DNA of 64,000 nucleotides from Tomocerus qinae. Taxonomy: Eukaryota; Arthropoda; Collembola; Entomobryomorpha; Tomoceridae. Of this stretch, positions 52,101 through 64,000 are shown one piece after another (positions within the stretch are counted from its first letter, which is position 1; the number at the start of each line of letters is the position of its first letter). The position numbers and the translations under genes are program-made. The stretch is from assembly GCA_020055645.1 (NCBI GenBank), contig CM034547.1:23336513-23400512 (forward strand), written 5' to 3'. Under the pieces are notes generated by a model. It worked only from the letters and a program-made list of their open reading frames with translations, did not search any database and had not been told where the DNA came from.

Positions 52101-55100
52101 ATTATATAATATTACTTTTCCCATACAAAAGTTCACAGTCTCTTATAGAACTGCAGTAATGCAATATGCAGAAAATGTATTCAAAATTAATTTTCCTATC
52201 TATAGATGTTTTGTAGAAGTTGTCTGCCCGCGATTCAGACGGGGGATTTTCACATCTTTGATACACTGCAAAATATCAAAGGTTAAGTAAGATCTACTCA
52301 TGTTTTAAACTCGTAATTGTAATCTGCAATGCTCACTGCATTGAAGACAATGAACATCTTAAGTCGCAACATTTATGCAGATACAAAATCTTCATTTGTA
52401 TGCTAAAAGTGCATGATATCCGTGACTCCACAGGTACAAGATAACCATTTGCATGTACAAGTTGTCTCCTCCGATTTCCGATATCTGAAATATCTATTTG
52501 CACGATTTTCCACAACTGAGTAAATATTTAATCGGTTGCTTGTGCATTTTATGAAATGAACTCTCATGATTTATTTGTAACGTTCTTGGAATATCGAGGG
52601 AAAGTTTACGAAACATTTCACTTACAATTTGCAAGCATTGTGGATGGAAGGATAGAGTTTCTTAATATTAAATTACAGTCTGGAAGTAACAATTGATGTT
52701 CAAGAATTACTTGGAAGGAATTCGAGGAAAAATAAAATCTATTTGTTCAGTGAGAATGGTTTAAGCTGACATTTGGAAGTAAGAAGTGTCGGTGAGGAAA
52801 ACTAATTTAGAAATATCTGTTAAAATCTTTCATGGTTGGACCACGTTGGAAGCTGAGTTGAGATCGATTCAAGCTCAATTTGAATTCATGACAGCGTAGC
52901 GTGAAGTGTGACTTGTATGAAGCGAAATATACATTAATAGACGCTAAAGATGATTTATGACAATTTTTGACGTGACACGAAGGCAACGTAGAAGCCACAA
53001 GCGTTAATACCTGCCACGCTCTTTACACAAAAAAGTACATCGAATATTGTAAGATTCTTTATGGTGGTATGCTAGTGCGGAATTGTAAACTGCATGGAAC
53101 GCAGTAGTCTTTAGAGAAAGATTTGCCATTTTATGGACCAAACGGTACTATTAGGAAGTTCGGTAGTTGCAGTAGTACTAATAGTATAAAATAATTTTTT
53201 GTGGAAAATTGAATTTAAAACTAATTCGTTTACGTCTGCCATCCATTAGGTTAGGTTGTTGAGGTTGTGAAGTCGGAGAAATGAAGTTATATCAGTTGAG
53301 TTAGCTTCTGGAAGGTAACCTTAGTAAGTGTAGTGGGGTTGGTAGTTGTTGTGTATGTAAGTAGTAAGTAAATGGGAAAGATTTAATCTACGGATGCTGT
53401 TAGGAAGAAGGGTACAGGGTCCTAGTGGTGGAGAATCCTCGTCTTAGGGAGAAGTAGTTTAGTTAGTTAGTGCTTATTGTTGGCACTGTTTCTCGCAGTG
53501 GTCGTTTGGTATCAGTGAAGATCTCTTTGAGAGTAAATGGGATGCACTGCTCTTGCTCTTCGCTGCAGTGCAATGTTGTTATAGAGAAAAAGGGAAATGA
53601 GAAATCATTATTCTTTCGTGGTCCCAAGTTACCCCACATTTAAGCTAAATCTACAACGGGTAAACTGCCCATTTGCTCTGTCTCCGGAGAGCCCATTTTA
53701 GCAGGGAGAGAGCATTAAACGTGTGAAAGAAGCCATTGAACCAAGGAAATGTCTAAGTACATTCTATTTATTATTGTATCCCAAGAAGATGCTTTGGGCT
53801 CCGTGAACACGACGAAATGAAACCAGAGTCTTGTCCTGTGTTCTTCCTTCCTCCTCCCTACACTTTTGTATTTAATGCAGAGCATCAGAGACTAGACGAG
53901 TAGGTAACAATCCCGAGAATGTATGTATACCTATTTATATTGCACTAATAGTGCACACAGATCACATCACACAGACACTCAACTAATACGACTCGTCGTC
54001 TTTCCTTAACGTTTAGGATAAAGTAACCAACTCAAGTGCATCTAATCCAGATTTCAACATGTAATTGCTCCCTCAGTCAACTTGACTGAATAATGCAATT
54101 CAACTCTTCTATGCACATCACCTAAAGCTTTGCATTTCTATCACTCTTCTGTCATACACACCCATACAATACACATCCTAAATACATGCTACACTAGAAT
54201 AATGCTAAACAATGCTCACGTACGTTAGAGACACTCTCTTTAAATGATTGCAAGGTCTTACTGTCTAAATATCCACATAACTATTTCCCCTACGTTTACA
54301 ATCACAAACTATTATCCTTTTTATGAGCCCATAAGTTCCTAACACTATCTAAATTATTCTTCATTGTGTGTGCATTTGTGGCCTCTGTATTTAATATACT
54401 ACTTTAAGGTTACAATTTACATCTACTACTGTGATACTATTTCCTCTACACTAACATTGTATATGAATATTTAGGTACCATTGTTTTTGCAATCCCTAGA
54501 GACGTACAAGTCGATATACAAAGTTCCAGCTCTTTTCCTGAATCAGTTTCAGCGAATCTCATGATTTCCTATTTCATGAAATAAAAAGCTACACCAAGTT
54601 GTAAATGTAGTTATTGATAATGATACATTAATGCAAATATCCACAATTTCCGCGGAATGTAAATATGTAAAAAAAAAGATTTATGTTAATTAGTCATTTA
54701 ATTCATTTTTAAATTCAAAGTGCATTTGAAATATTTAGGAGTTTAAAATTTATTTCCGAGCACTTACAACATTTTGATTGACACTTTTTATTGAATAATT
54801 TTCCTTGCTTACTACTACGTATAGAATTTTAAATGCAATTGCAAGAGAAACCAAAATCAAATGGAAAATGTAATGGGCCCATTTTCATTTGTCAGTTTTG
54901 AAAGAAATGCTACTGGTTTGAAGTAGGAAATGAGAGTCAGGGAAAGTCATAAAAAAGATATTGCAAAACAGTAGGAGACGAAGAAAAAAGTGGCCAGCCA
55001 TGTATTTAAAGTAAAGGAAGTACTAAAGGACTTTATAGTATTGCGAGGGAACTAAAGGTAGATGCAATAAAAAGAACTGCAATTGTTCAGGACTGAGACG

Positions 55101-58100
55101 TATAGGTTAACAGCATTTTCTAATATTCCACCACAGTGCAGAAGGATTTATCTTGTTTTCCGGGTATATCAGTCCATTCGAAATTTTAGCGATTCTATTG
55201 GAGCTGATATATCATTGTTGTACGTGGTATTAGTCTGCACGAATGTCGTTTCATGTAGTCTGTGTGTGTCTGCATATTTCTCGAGTATTTCTGAAGAATC
55301 TCTCATGACAAGCTGAAGTTTCAAAGAGCTCTCGTCATAAAAAATTTATACAACTCATTTCCTATGTTATCGTTTGCAAGAAAGTGCCTTTTGTGTAATT
55401 CTTGGCACCTTTGGATACAGTAAGCACAGAGAACATAACAGAAGCAATATCAGCAAGTAACCAGAACTACATAACTACACTAATAACATGGCACTGCATC
55501 ATTCTGCTTATTCTCTTTCCTACTACACTCATTTACAAAAGAACGGATTGAAAGGAAATGTTTAGCTCATTTTAAAGGTGCCTTAGCATTAGCAGAACAT
55601 TACATTATGTATTCCATGAATATGGAGTATGGCTGTCATGTTCCTGTTATGTCAGAGTGAGAAAGTTTACACTTACTCTTCAATATAGTGCATAACATGG
55701 AAAATTTTACTACAAACATAAGTAACACATTCCTAGGTGCGCAAGCATTCTTATGAATAACATAGGCAGTTATTCCCCGGATTTATGTGAAAGGAAAATG
55801 AAGAAATATTATAACTGAAGTAACCTAATCGTACAAACTATAAGGGAAAGGAGGTGGATGGGGAAAAGGAAACGGCGCTAATGGCTTGTCAGACCTTTAA
55901 TTTGAAACAGGTGCCGTATGAATTATGAAAAGTGAAAATAAATTATTATTCGTGAACAGTTAGGCATACTCGAAGAACCTTATCAGCTGCCAACAGATAT
56001 AACTTATTGACGATGACTTGACTAAAAGAAGAGCAGACAAAATATCAGTAGGAATGAACACACAAAAGTCTACTGCATGCATATATAACATGAACTCCTG
56101 AATTATATATACGAACTCAGGTCTTCTAACGTTGTCTGTTCTAGTTTCCAATCCGATTATAAGTAGGTAAGTACCATTACTGTGTAAACACATAATAACT
56201 AACGCGCATATAGAATCAACTAGCTATAGTGAACAGGGACGTGAACACTAATGCTATGAGTAAGTCGTTGATGGCTGGCTGCCTTTGTGAAAGTTTGCAT
56301 TGAGGCGTCACCCTAAACGTTTTAATGGTGAACAAGGGTAATGTAATGACTTTGCTGACGTAAAATATTTCTCTAATAGCTTGCAAGTCTTATTCTCTGA
56401 AATCCTGTTAAATAAAAGGGAATTAAAAACAAAGCGAATGACAAGGTGGAAAATACAATGAAATGAAGCTTATGAAAAACGAACGGTAGACATCAAAGCA
56501 ATTATCAGAGAAATATTATTATTTCTAGCTTATTGTTTTGCAAAGGTAGAGATTATTTTCAAGAGTTCCAAGAGAAATACTTTCGTACATTCTCTGAAGT
56601 GATATTTTCCATACCCTGTTATTATTACCAGGTATCTGCTTTCAGAAAATCCGGAGAATTTAGCAGGCAATTTCTCAATACAATAAATTCTTGGAGTGGA
56701 AAACGATACTAGTAACTTCTCAACAGAAAGGAACGGAGTCGCTAGACATAATTTACAGTTTGTGCGTACATTGTTTCTAAAATATTTTATAAGAGTGTAA
56801 GCAATGCTAAGCCTTGGAACGCAACAGATGGAAAAGAAATATTTAGTGTGTGTGTATATTATAAGAGCAGATAATAATGTACATTACATATGTACGATAA
56901 GACTTAGTGAGCTACCGGTGGTCGGATGAATGGCACGTAGCGATTGGAAGACTATCCCTGAAGATTCATACCACAGAACGGAGTACGAAGCATAACGCTG
57001 TCATCTCAAGTCAAAAATAAATGAAATTTGTGGCTTAGCATGGTGGCCAAAATTTCATAGGGGAAATTATGGATGGAGTCATGAAGTGGAATACAGTCAA
57101 CGAGCTTATAATTTATAGCCACTCTGTTGCACATCCTAAACTAACCCTTCTTGCATTAACATATAACGACAAACATACCTACACTACATACAGACCCAAC
57201 CACTCCGTGTGCTCCTCTAATACACCAAAACTAGCACATAGAGCCAGACACCAAATACTTATTGCTTAAACATTGACAGCCACTCGGATCACATATTGGC
57301 ACAGCTTATTAGAACTTGAACAAGTATTGCTCCAACTTACGCAGTGAACAACTTCCATCCGAGGCTCTTCTCTCCAGGCCTCTTTACTCAAGTGGAGTCA
57401 TGATAAAATCTCTACTCTCAGAACCCTGAATTAGAACGCTCACTATTCCCTGCGATTATACATTGCTGTATACCCACCCAACTAGATATACTTATTTTAT
57501 AACTGAAAATTGAACACACTTGTTCCATGTAATAAATGATATTATTATCCAATACTTTCATCCTATTTTCACATCACAATGCCCACCCTTCCAATTTGAG
57601 AATACATCAAAAATACGGTTAGAAATATGTTTTTGGAAACAATCTATTATATAATATAGCCACATTGTAAATCCTGAGTTTTTTTAATGATGATGAAAAT
57701 TATACAGGATTGAAACTCAAACATATTACAAACTGTTGGTGAAGCAAATATCAAATGCACAATATTAATAATAAACAGGCGTTTTAATGTTAAGTTATTT
57801 TGTATTAATCTTGCCCTTGCTTGTGTGAAATGGAAGAGATATTGTGAAATGTGAAATAGTAAGTTAATAGGAGGGAGCAACTGAAATAATATTTAAGTTC
57901 ATAAAAATTCTTTGAGGGAAATTTCAGTAAGAAGATGTCAGCTGTAAATAATAGTAGACCATTAAGCTGGATTAGCAAGCCGCAAAAAAGATCAACTGCA
58001 TAATTTTACAGCGTCAATGTCAAAACAAAATGAAAAGTCGACATTTGGTTTGGGTCAGACATAATGAATGTTTTGCAAAATCTCTTTTTTGCGTTGATCC

Positions 58101-61100
58101 TTGCTGTGTGTGCAGTTTCATTTAGTTGACATCTTGATATTGGGGCATTACATTGCATTGGGTAGGAAGTGTGGCACTGGCGCGTCTACTCCACGTACCA
58201 AATCTGAAGTGACAAGAATGAGAACCCAAACTACCGAAAAAACTTGCGATAAGCTGAAACTTATATTAGTAGGAGAGATAAGAGTATATCCAAGAAGATG
58301 ACACAGACAGGAAGGCGAGGAAGGAAGAGAATTTTTTACATGCACCATGTTTCCCTGCGTACTAATAGTTCAATCTTAACGATAATACTCAACCCACAAA
58401 AATATTATTGAGTTATAAATAAAGTCAGTTTCGCTGACGAGGCTGAGATAATGGTACACACAATGCTTTCGGGCAATTTTTCAGAGCTCATAATAATATA
58501 GGCAATTATACTCCCTGGAGATAATTACAAACAGAACAGAAGAAGCCCTATGTCGAAGGATGGTTGTGCTTGTTAGAAGTATAATGATTTAAGTATATTA
58601 TACATCTACAAATTGCTAAGTGTATAGGGCAAAAAATCCATAGTCTCAAAACAATTTCGAACAAGCAAAAAATTGTTCCTAATTTTGTCCTCTTTATCTT
58701 TTCTTTCTTAACATAGGACACCCATACATCAAAATATTTTATATATTGTTTCGAATACATATGGGAGAGCCATTTGAACTATGATCTCCAAACACTATGT
58801 AATTTAGACTAAACAAACCCAATATTTAAGATTACAATGGTTACTTATCTACAATTTCTAATTGGTTATTTAAATCTTTTTGGTTACTATATTATTGGCT
58901 AGAGTCCAATCCAATCTATGATATACTTTTTACATCTATATGTCCAAAACTATTTACTCTAATATGTATACATAGGTATAAAAGCCATTGGTTCTGTTGA
59001 GGTGCAGCAAGGTGTGAATTAAAGGTAATTAAACCTTTATTAAGATTTTTATTTCCAATGTAGATCAATTAGATCAGGAGAGAATTAAAGTTTGTTAGCA
59101 GAGGTCACTTTATGTTGGGTGCAATAAATGAATTAATTTAGGTAAAACCGAGTTTAGTGTAATCACGTATTTGCAGTGAAAATATATCGAGTGTGTATTG
59201 TGGATCGAGACAGGTAGATAAACAGAAGAGTTTACATAGGGAGTAGTTAAAAGTATGGAGTGTATCGAGGGAGGTAAATGCAGTAGTAGTGATCTGGAGG
59301 ACGAGGACGAAGTAATGGTGCCATGTAGAAGGAGAGTATACTTTAAAGGTTTTGGGAATCTCATGATGCGAATCCTAAGGAAAAATACTCAGTCAAGTCC
59401 TCCTAAAAGACTCTCTTGAGAAATGGTAAAGGAAGCAATCAGAGCCAGGGAAGACGATAAAGCTGTAGGATTTCTGTAGGGGACCATTTGTTCCATGCAT
59501 CTTACGTTGAGAAGTTAGCAATGAATGACAAACTGCAATTCCAGGAGTGCTATATGGCAATTGCAAACCAACACTTTTATTTTCTTTGGTACTTCCTTCA
59601 TTCTGCGGTGTAAATAATAGAGTTATACATTTACAGTCCATTTAAAATTGATGAAAATTAGATTAGTGGCTCTCCAGCGAATTCGTTTATCTGTTACAAT
59701 AAGACAAATCTTAATTTTTAACGCTTTTCCGTCTGCTTTCTATTTACTCCTGCATTGGAAATGTATATTTTGAGGTACAATAGTAAATAGTATGCAAAGT
59801 ATATTTGGAATGAGATAGCAATTACGAAGAATATCACTGGTGGGCAAAGATAGGAAATGAATTAAACAACAAGTTGATATCTGCAATCAAAGAAAAGACA
59901 GTCTTTGTCTCTGTATGTAAAGTTACATTATGTTTTATTTTCAAGGAAAGTATAGTGCGTGCTTTCACTACCTTTTGCAACAGACATATTGCTTCTGTTC
60001 ATTGTCAGTCATCCTGTTCTATTGCATTTACGTTTGAAGTAGCAATTCCACCAGCTATTCCAAGAATTCTAGATCGAGTCAAATAATGTAGCTAGTTATA
60101 CGTTGCCATTCGAAAGTATTGTGTTATTTTTTATTTACGACAAATATAGTATCCTGTGCTGTTTGTTCTGACTGATTGCGACTCAGCTGAACAGCGTAGT
60201 TCAATACAAAGTGTATATCTATTGATATATTTCTCCCCTACCAAAAACGGCTGGTATAACTGAAGAAAATATATCTAGCTCTGAGTGATTCCCGCAGAGG
60301 TTAGTTACTACAGCTCGAAACATCAAAGAAAAGCACAGCACTTCAGAAAATAAAAACGTAAGACTATCAGTATATCCTACCACTAACAACCAAGAACTAT
60401 GCCTATACATTCTTTTATATTTGCAATTATAGTGTTTCCCATCCGTATATATCTGTACTTCCCTTTAGACACAGTAGTAAATATAAAGCCATTTGTGTGT
60501 AAAACTCAGATATTCATTTCAGTTCCTTTGATTGCCTTTTCGATCAATAAAAATGTTTGTACATATTTACTACTGATAATGGAAATATGACGCAACTTTT
60601 ACATTTCCTACGACTTCTGTCCCATTATATTCGACAGGGGACGAGAATTCTATGAGAACGCTGTAATAAGGATGGAGAATGCTTGGGAAAATAATGGGAA
60701 AAGAAAGTGAATGGGAAGATGTATAAATTCACGGCAGTCGTACGTCTTCTGGAATAGACACTCTCCATAGCTTTAAAATGTCCGTACATAATAAACCCTG
60801 TCTGCATTAGGAGGCAATAAGTTTGAAAGTGTATTCACTAACTTCACGTCATATTCAATTTCACGTCATGTCATACGTGAAATCACAAGATTGCTCAACT
60901 TTTGCAATATGCATGGTACCATTACAACATTTCACATGATCAAAGCAGTATGCAGTACTTTCCTATCATTTTTAATCATTTCATTATTTCTCTTCTTTAC
61001 AGAATGAAAGGAATACCTTCGCTAATGAATAGAAAGTTGACGTGGGCCGCGTGTCTATTATCCTTTAGAGCGAAAATACGCTTTTGTATTGCAATAACGT

Positions 61101-61189
61101 ATAATTTTCATTATTTTCTATTCTTCATACTTGGAAATCCTAATTAGTCTTAGATTAAGTAAAGAAGTCATGTAGGTAGCAGCTCTGCA
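43116..61189. other. Long gene-free stretch
   Basis: About 18 kb were read on both strands without a recognisable exon, RNA gene or inverted-repeat element. AT-rich near-palindromic DNA with ATT repeats lies at 43141-43180. GATATGATGTAATGTAATATGATG-like pentamer DNA lies at 51259-51288, and TTCAC/TTCAG runs at 49755-49785. The longer frames at 45697-46047 (plus), 46908-47228 and 50726-51142 (both minus) have no motif or splice support. Coding exons as short as GST exon 2 (59 nt) would be missed unless they belong to a family known to me. Confidence 0.45.
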
Positions 61190-61390
61190 TGGTATTATAG
61201 TGTATAATAGTTTCTGAATAAAAGCAGTTAGCTAAATGACTATCTCACCGCACCCAAAGTATACATAGCAGAACCAGGCAGGATAGATCATCATTGCCAG
61301 GCCAGGACACAAACCGTGGAGATAATAAAAGGCAAAATTGCATAAAGCACTAAACTACTAACACTAACTACCACCTTGCAACTTGTATCC
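61190..61390 (-). mobile_element. Possible tRNA-derived SINE fragment
   Basis: On the minus strand a box A-like TAGTTTAGTGC (61357-61347) is followed 42 bases later by a box B-like GGTTTGTGTCC (61315-61305), close to the spacing in tRNA genes (about 45). The following sequence (TGGCCTGGCAATGATGATC and on) is not tRNA. Both boxes deviate from consensus, the acceptor stem cannot be closed, and no tail or duplication was seen. A chance match is a real alternative. Confidence 0.35.
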
Positions 61391-64000
61391 CTTCTGCCTA
61401 ATCGGATGAATTTTCTGAACTTATTGTTGCTTATTCTTCACTAAATTATATAGCCCTAGGAAGTGGGAGTTGCGTTGGCGTGGACTACTTACTTTTCTAT
61501 TGCCGTTGCAATATCCAACTGAATTTTATTATATGTATCTTTCAAAGATTAAATTAGTGCCGGTATTCCTCCTACCATTTTTTGATTTCAATAGACTCTC
61601 ATTTTCTGTGCTGGATACCTATTTTGATTTATCCTTATGTGTATGTAATTCAGCATTCTAATGAAGGCAGGTTATAAAATTGAACCCCAGACTCTTTTGC
61701 AATGTCAATAAACAAGTCCATTAAATATATTCCATTAAATGTAAATAGCCCATTCATACGATCTTAAATTACTTGCTTACAAAAATACGAAAATATTCAA
61801 CTTGCTCAATATTGTTGTATAGAGTCTGTACCCTGCTTCTTGTATAGCTTTACGCTTTCAAAATGCGATGCAGAGTATTTTGTCATGAAAACAATTCCAA
61901 TTTGATAGACTTCAAAACAATATTAGAGTTACTTATACTATTCCACTACAATACGCACCGGAGAGTGCTATCCTCCCCACTCCCCAGTAATTTAAAAAAT
62001 TAAGATAAGCTACCTACGTCTACTTTAGAAAATGAAATAATATTTGTTTTAGTATATTAATTATTGTGTTTTAGTTACCATCTGTACGTTTACCAAGTTC
62101 ATAACATTGCTGGTATCAACTTACTCTTTAAAAGGATGGAGACTGTTTTGGATCTGCATAGGCCAACCTGGAGTCACGAAGAGACTCGAATAAGGGATTA
62201 TTTACATTGTCTAGAGAATGAAATGGAAGAATTGTCGAATATTATTGAAGTACATTTACATTCCCCATTTAGCGAGACACAACTTTTCGTTCGTCTTGAA
62301 ATCGAGTATATACTATACTGAAAAATGTATTTCGAACAACTAAAGTAGGAAATAAACATATAAAGTATTAGGTATTATGCAAGTAATGTCAAAAAAGTGC
62401 GTTTATAAGTCACACGAGCGCGTTTACAGTGTTAACGAAAAGTTCAATGAAGACGGTATGAATAAAGTCGTAGTGCAGAAGAATTAATTGAAAAAAGAAA
62501 GTTGCTGGATTTATTTCAGCTTACTATAAGAATGAATGCTTTGATACAACGAATGGGGAAATTCTTAGACTTTTAATACTTTCTTCGTTAATTAAGTCTC
62601 CGGTTCAAAGGTAGTAGTATAATTAAGTATAACGCTTTAGTAACTAGAACTAGAATCTTTCACACTCGAGGAATTACTCGCTGGTGGATAAGGCGCAATA
62701 TTGTTTTCCATTAGGTTCACATCAGTAGGTTCTTTGAAGCTGTCAAACTAATTGTTAATTGGAATCTGTATAATATTTCTGTTCACCAGGCAGCTTGACT
62801 GGTAAACAGTTGGCAAACATATTTAATCGTGAATTTTTTCGTAATTAGCTTCATGTATGACTAAGAAAATATAATTATTTATTGTGTTGAACATAAAATG
62901 CAGGTACACTTAGTATATCTGTAAAGAAATATTATATAGTGTTTAGCACAATGAAATGGAGGAAATAGAAATATGCCAATCCTTTATCTGCCATTGTGCA
63001 TTGCGTCTCATAAAATGAGGAGAAAAACTGAATGAGTGAATGAAAGCAGTAAAGCATCTTGTAAATGTATTGTCGTTTGGGGCTGAATTATTTTCTGTGT
63101 ATCATAGAAAAGAATAAGTTGTTCAGTAATAGTATATGTTGGAAGAACTTTACAAGTCCCTAAGGGGCAGTTTGCAGATCTCACTATCTCCATTGGATGA
63201 CGATACAAATGGTATATAGTAGAAGCAAAGGAGCTTCTTGATGAATATATTATAACAAGAATAAAAAGAAGCGTTTTCTTATAAAGACGCATATGATGTT
63301 GAACACATGTAGAAGTAGTAAATATGTTAATGCACATATGAAGGAAGTCAAGCCCTATGTCTTTGTCTCGTTGTGGTATTTGGAGAAAGACAGTCTCATT
63401 TGGAGGAAAATAATGCTAGGGACAATATGTTTGAATGTATTTCTTGAGAATTACAGTGATAATCCTTGCCATTACATTCAATTTGAGTAATAATGTGTTT
63501 CAGATTGTGGAAATAGGATTAGGTAGAATTATTTTGTAAGATTTAACAGGTTGGTGAGGTGAATAAGGGAAAGCGTACATTATTCATGAAGTGGCTTAAG
63601 TATAGGAATGCGAGAGTAGACATTGTTCACTTTACATATCAAATATTTGTGTGTACTTACGGCACGGTACTTACTGAAGAATAATACTATGAGCATGCAT
63701 CAGGTACAAAAAGTTATTTAAGGACATAGCATAAGCGCAGGCTTTATTTTGAAAAGACAGTAAAATTCCGACGTTTAGCAGACTCAAGTAAAAGAGCAAA
63801 TAGCTTTTCCCTACGGTGAAATTTTCCTTCTTAGAGATAAAAGTGTAAGGAAGGCGGGCTATGTACTTATATACTTAGACGAGCATTTGCTCGGAACGTT
63901 GTTTCGTGTATCTCAACTAAAATAAATGGATTTGATCAGACGGCAGACGCAATAGCGGGTAAAAAACATTATTCATCACGCAAATTGCCTTGTAAAGAAA
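61391..64000. other. Right edge, no gene recognised
   Basis: This holds the weak candidate exon at 62067-62321 and otherwise AT-rich DNA. The frame at 63008-63337 (minus) has no motif and no splice support. Confidence 0.45.
62067..62321 (+). CDS. Weak candidate exon, unknown product
   Basis: An open frame without an early ATG follows the acceptor-like TTATTGTGTTTTAG (ending 62074) and runs to a TGA. Its middle (METVLDLHRPTW and RIRDYLHCLENEMEEL) reads like an acidic amphipathic helix, and composition is slightly richer in G and C than the flanks. It could be a terminal exon ending in EIEYILY. I recognise no family, and no second exon was found. It may be chance. Confidence 0.17.
   Translation, partial: CFSYHLYVYQVHNIAGINLLFKRMETVLDLHRPTWSHEETRIRDYLHCLENEMEELSNIIEVHLHSPFSETQLFVRLEIEYILY

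Overview
The window reads as gene-poor nuclear DNA of an arthropod. It is AT-rich (clearly above 60 % A+T by eye), has no long open frames, and carries short coding exons with GT-AG introns, fold-back transposons and tRNA-related SINE-like pieces. The arthropod assignment rests on one recognisable gene, a glutathione S-transferase (GST) of the delta/epsilon type, and on the style of the repeats; I cannot name the order or species. Nothing bacterial (operons, CRISPR, ribosome binding sites) is present.

The one gene I can support lies on the minus strand between 14457 and 9555. Three exons (14317-14457, 13157-13215, 9555-9708) join in frame into the first 118 residues of a GST: the whole thioredoxin-like glutathione-binding domain and the first long helix of the C-terminal domain. 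The rest, about 100 residues, should lie beyond the consensus donor at 9554. I did not find it in the 9.5 kb to the left edge, so the gene is partial here. Several residues that usually hold or activate glutathione are replaced.

The clearest other structures are transposons without coding capacity. They are a degraded fold-back element at about 5664-6060, a small inverted-repeat element at about 6319-6448, a 376-bp palindromic element with a TA duplication at 24018-24393, and a three-level nest at about 41430-43115. In the nest, a short element with hAT hallmarks (8-bp duplication) sits inside a long-inverted-repeat element (161-bp arms with one mismatch), which itself sits inside an older element made of repeated CTTAAG/CTCAAG units. 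Two tRNA-like promoter heads on the minus strand (about 35090-35345 and 61190-61390) look like SINEs.

The remaining roughly 55 kb holds no exon I can support. Three open stretches (18773-19046 minus, 41024-41360, 62067-62321 plus) are listed as weak candidates. Much of this DNA shows cryptic simplicity: short runs of pentamers such as AAGTC, ATGTG and TTCAC, and purine-rich patches.
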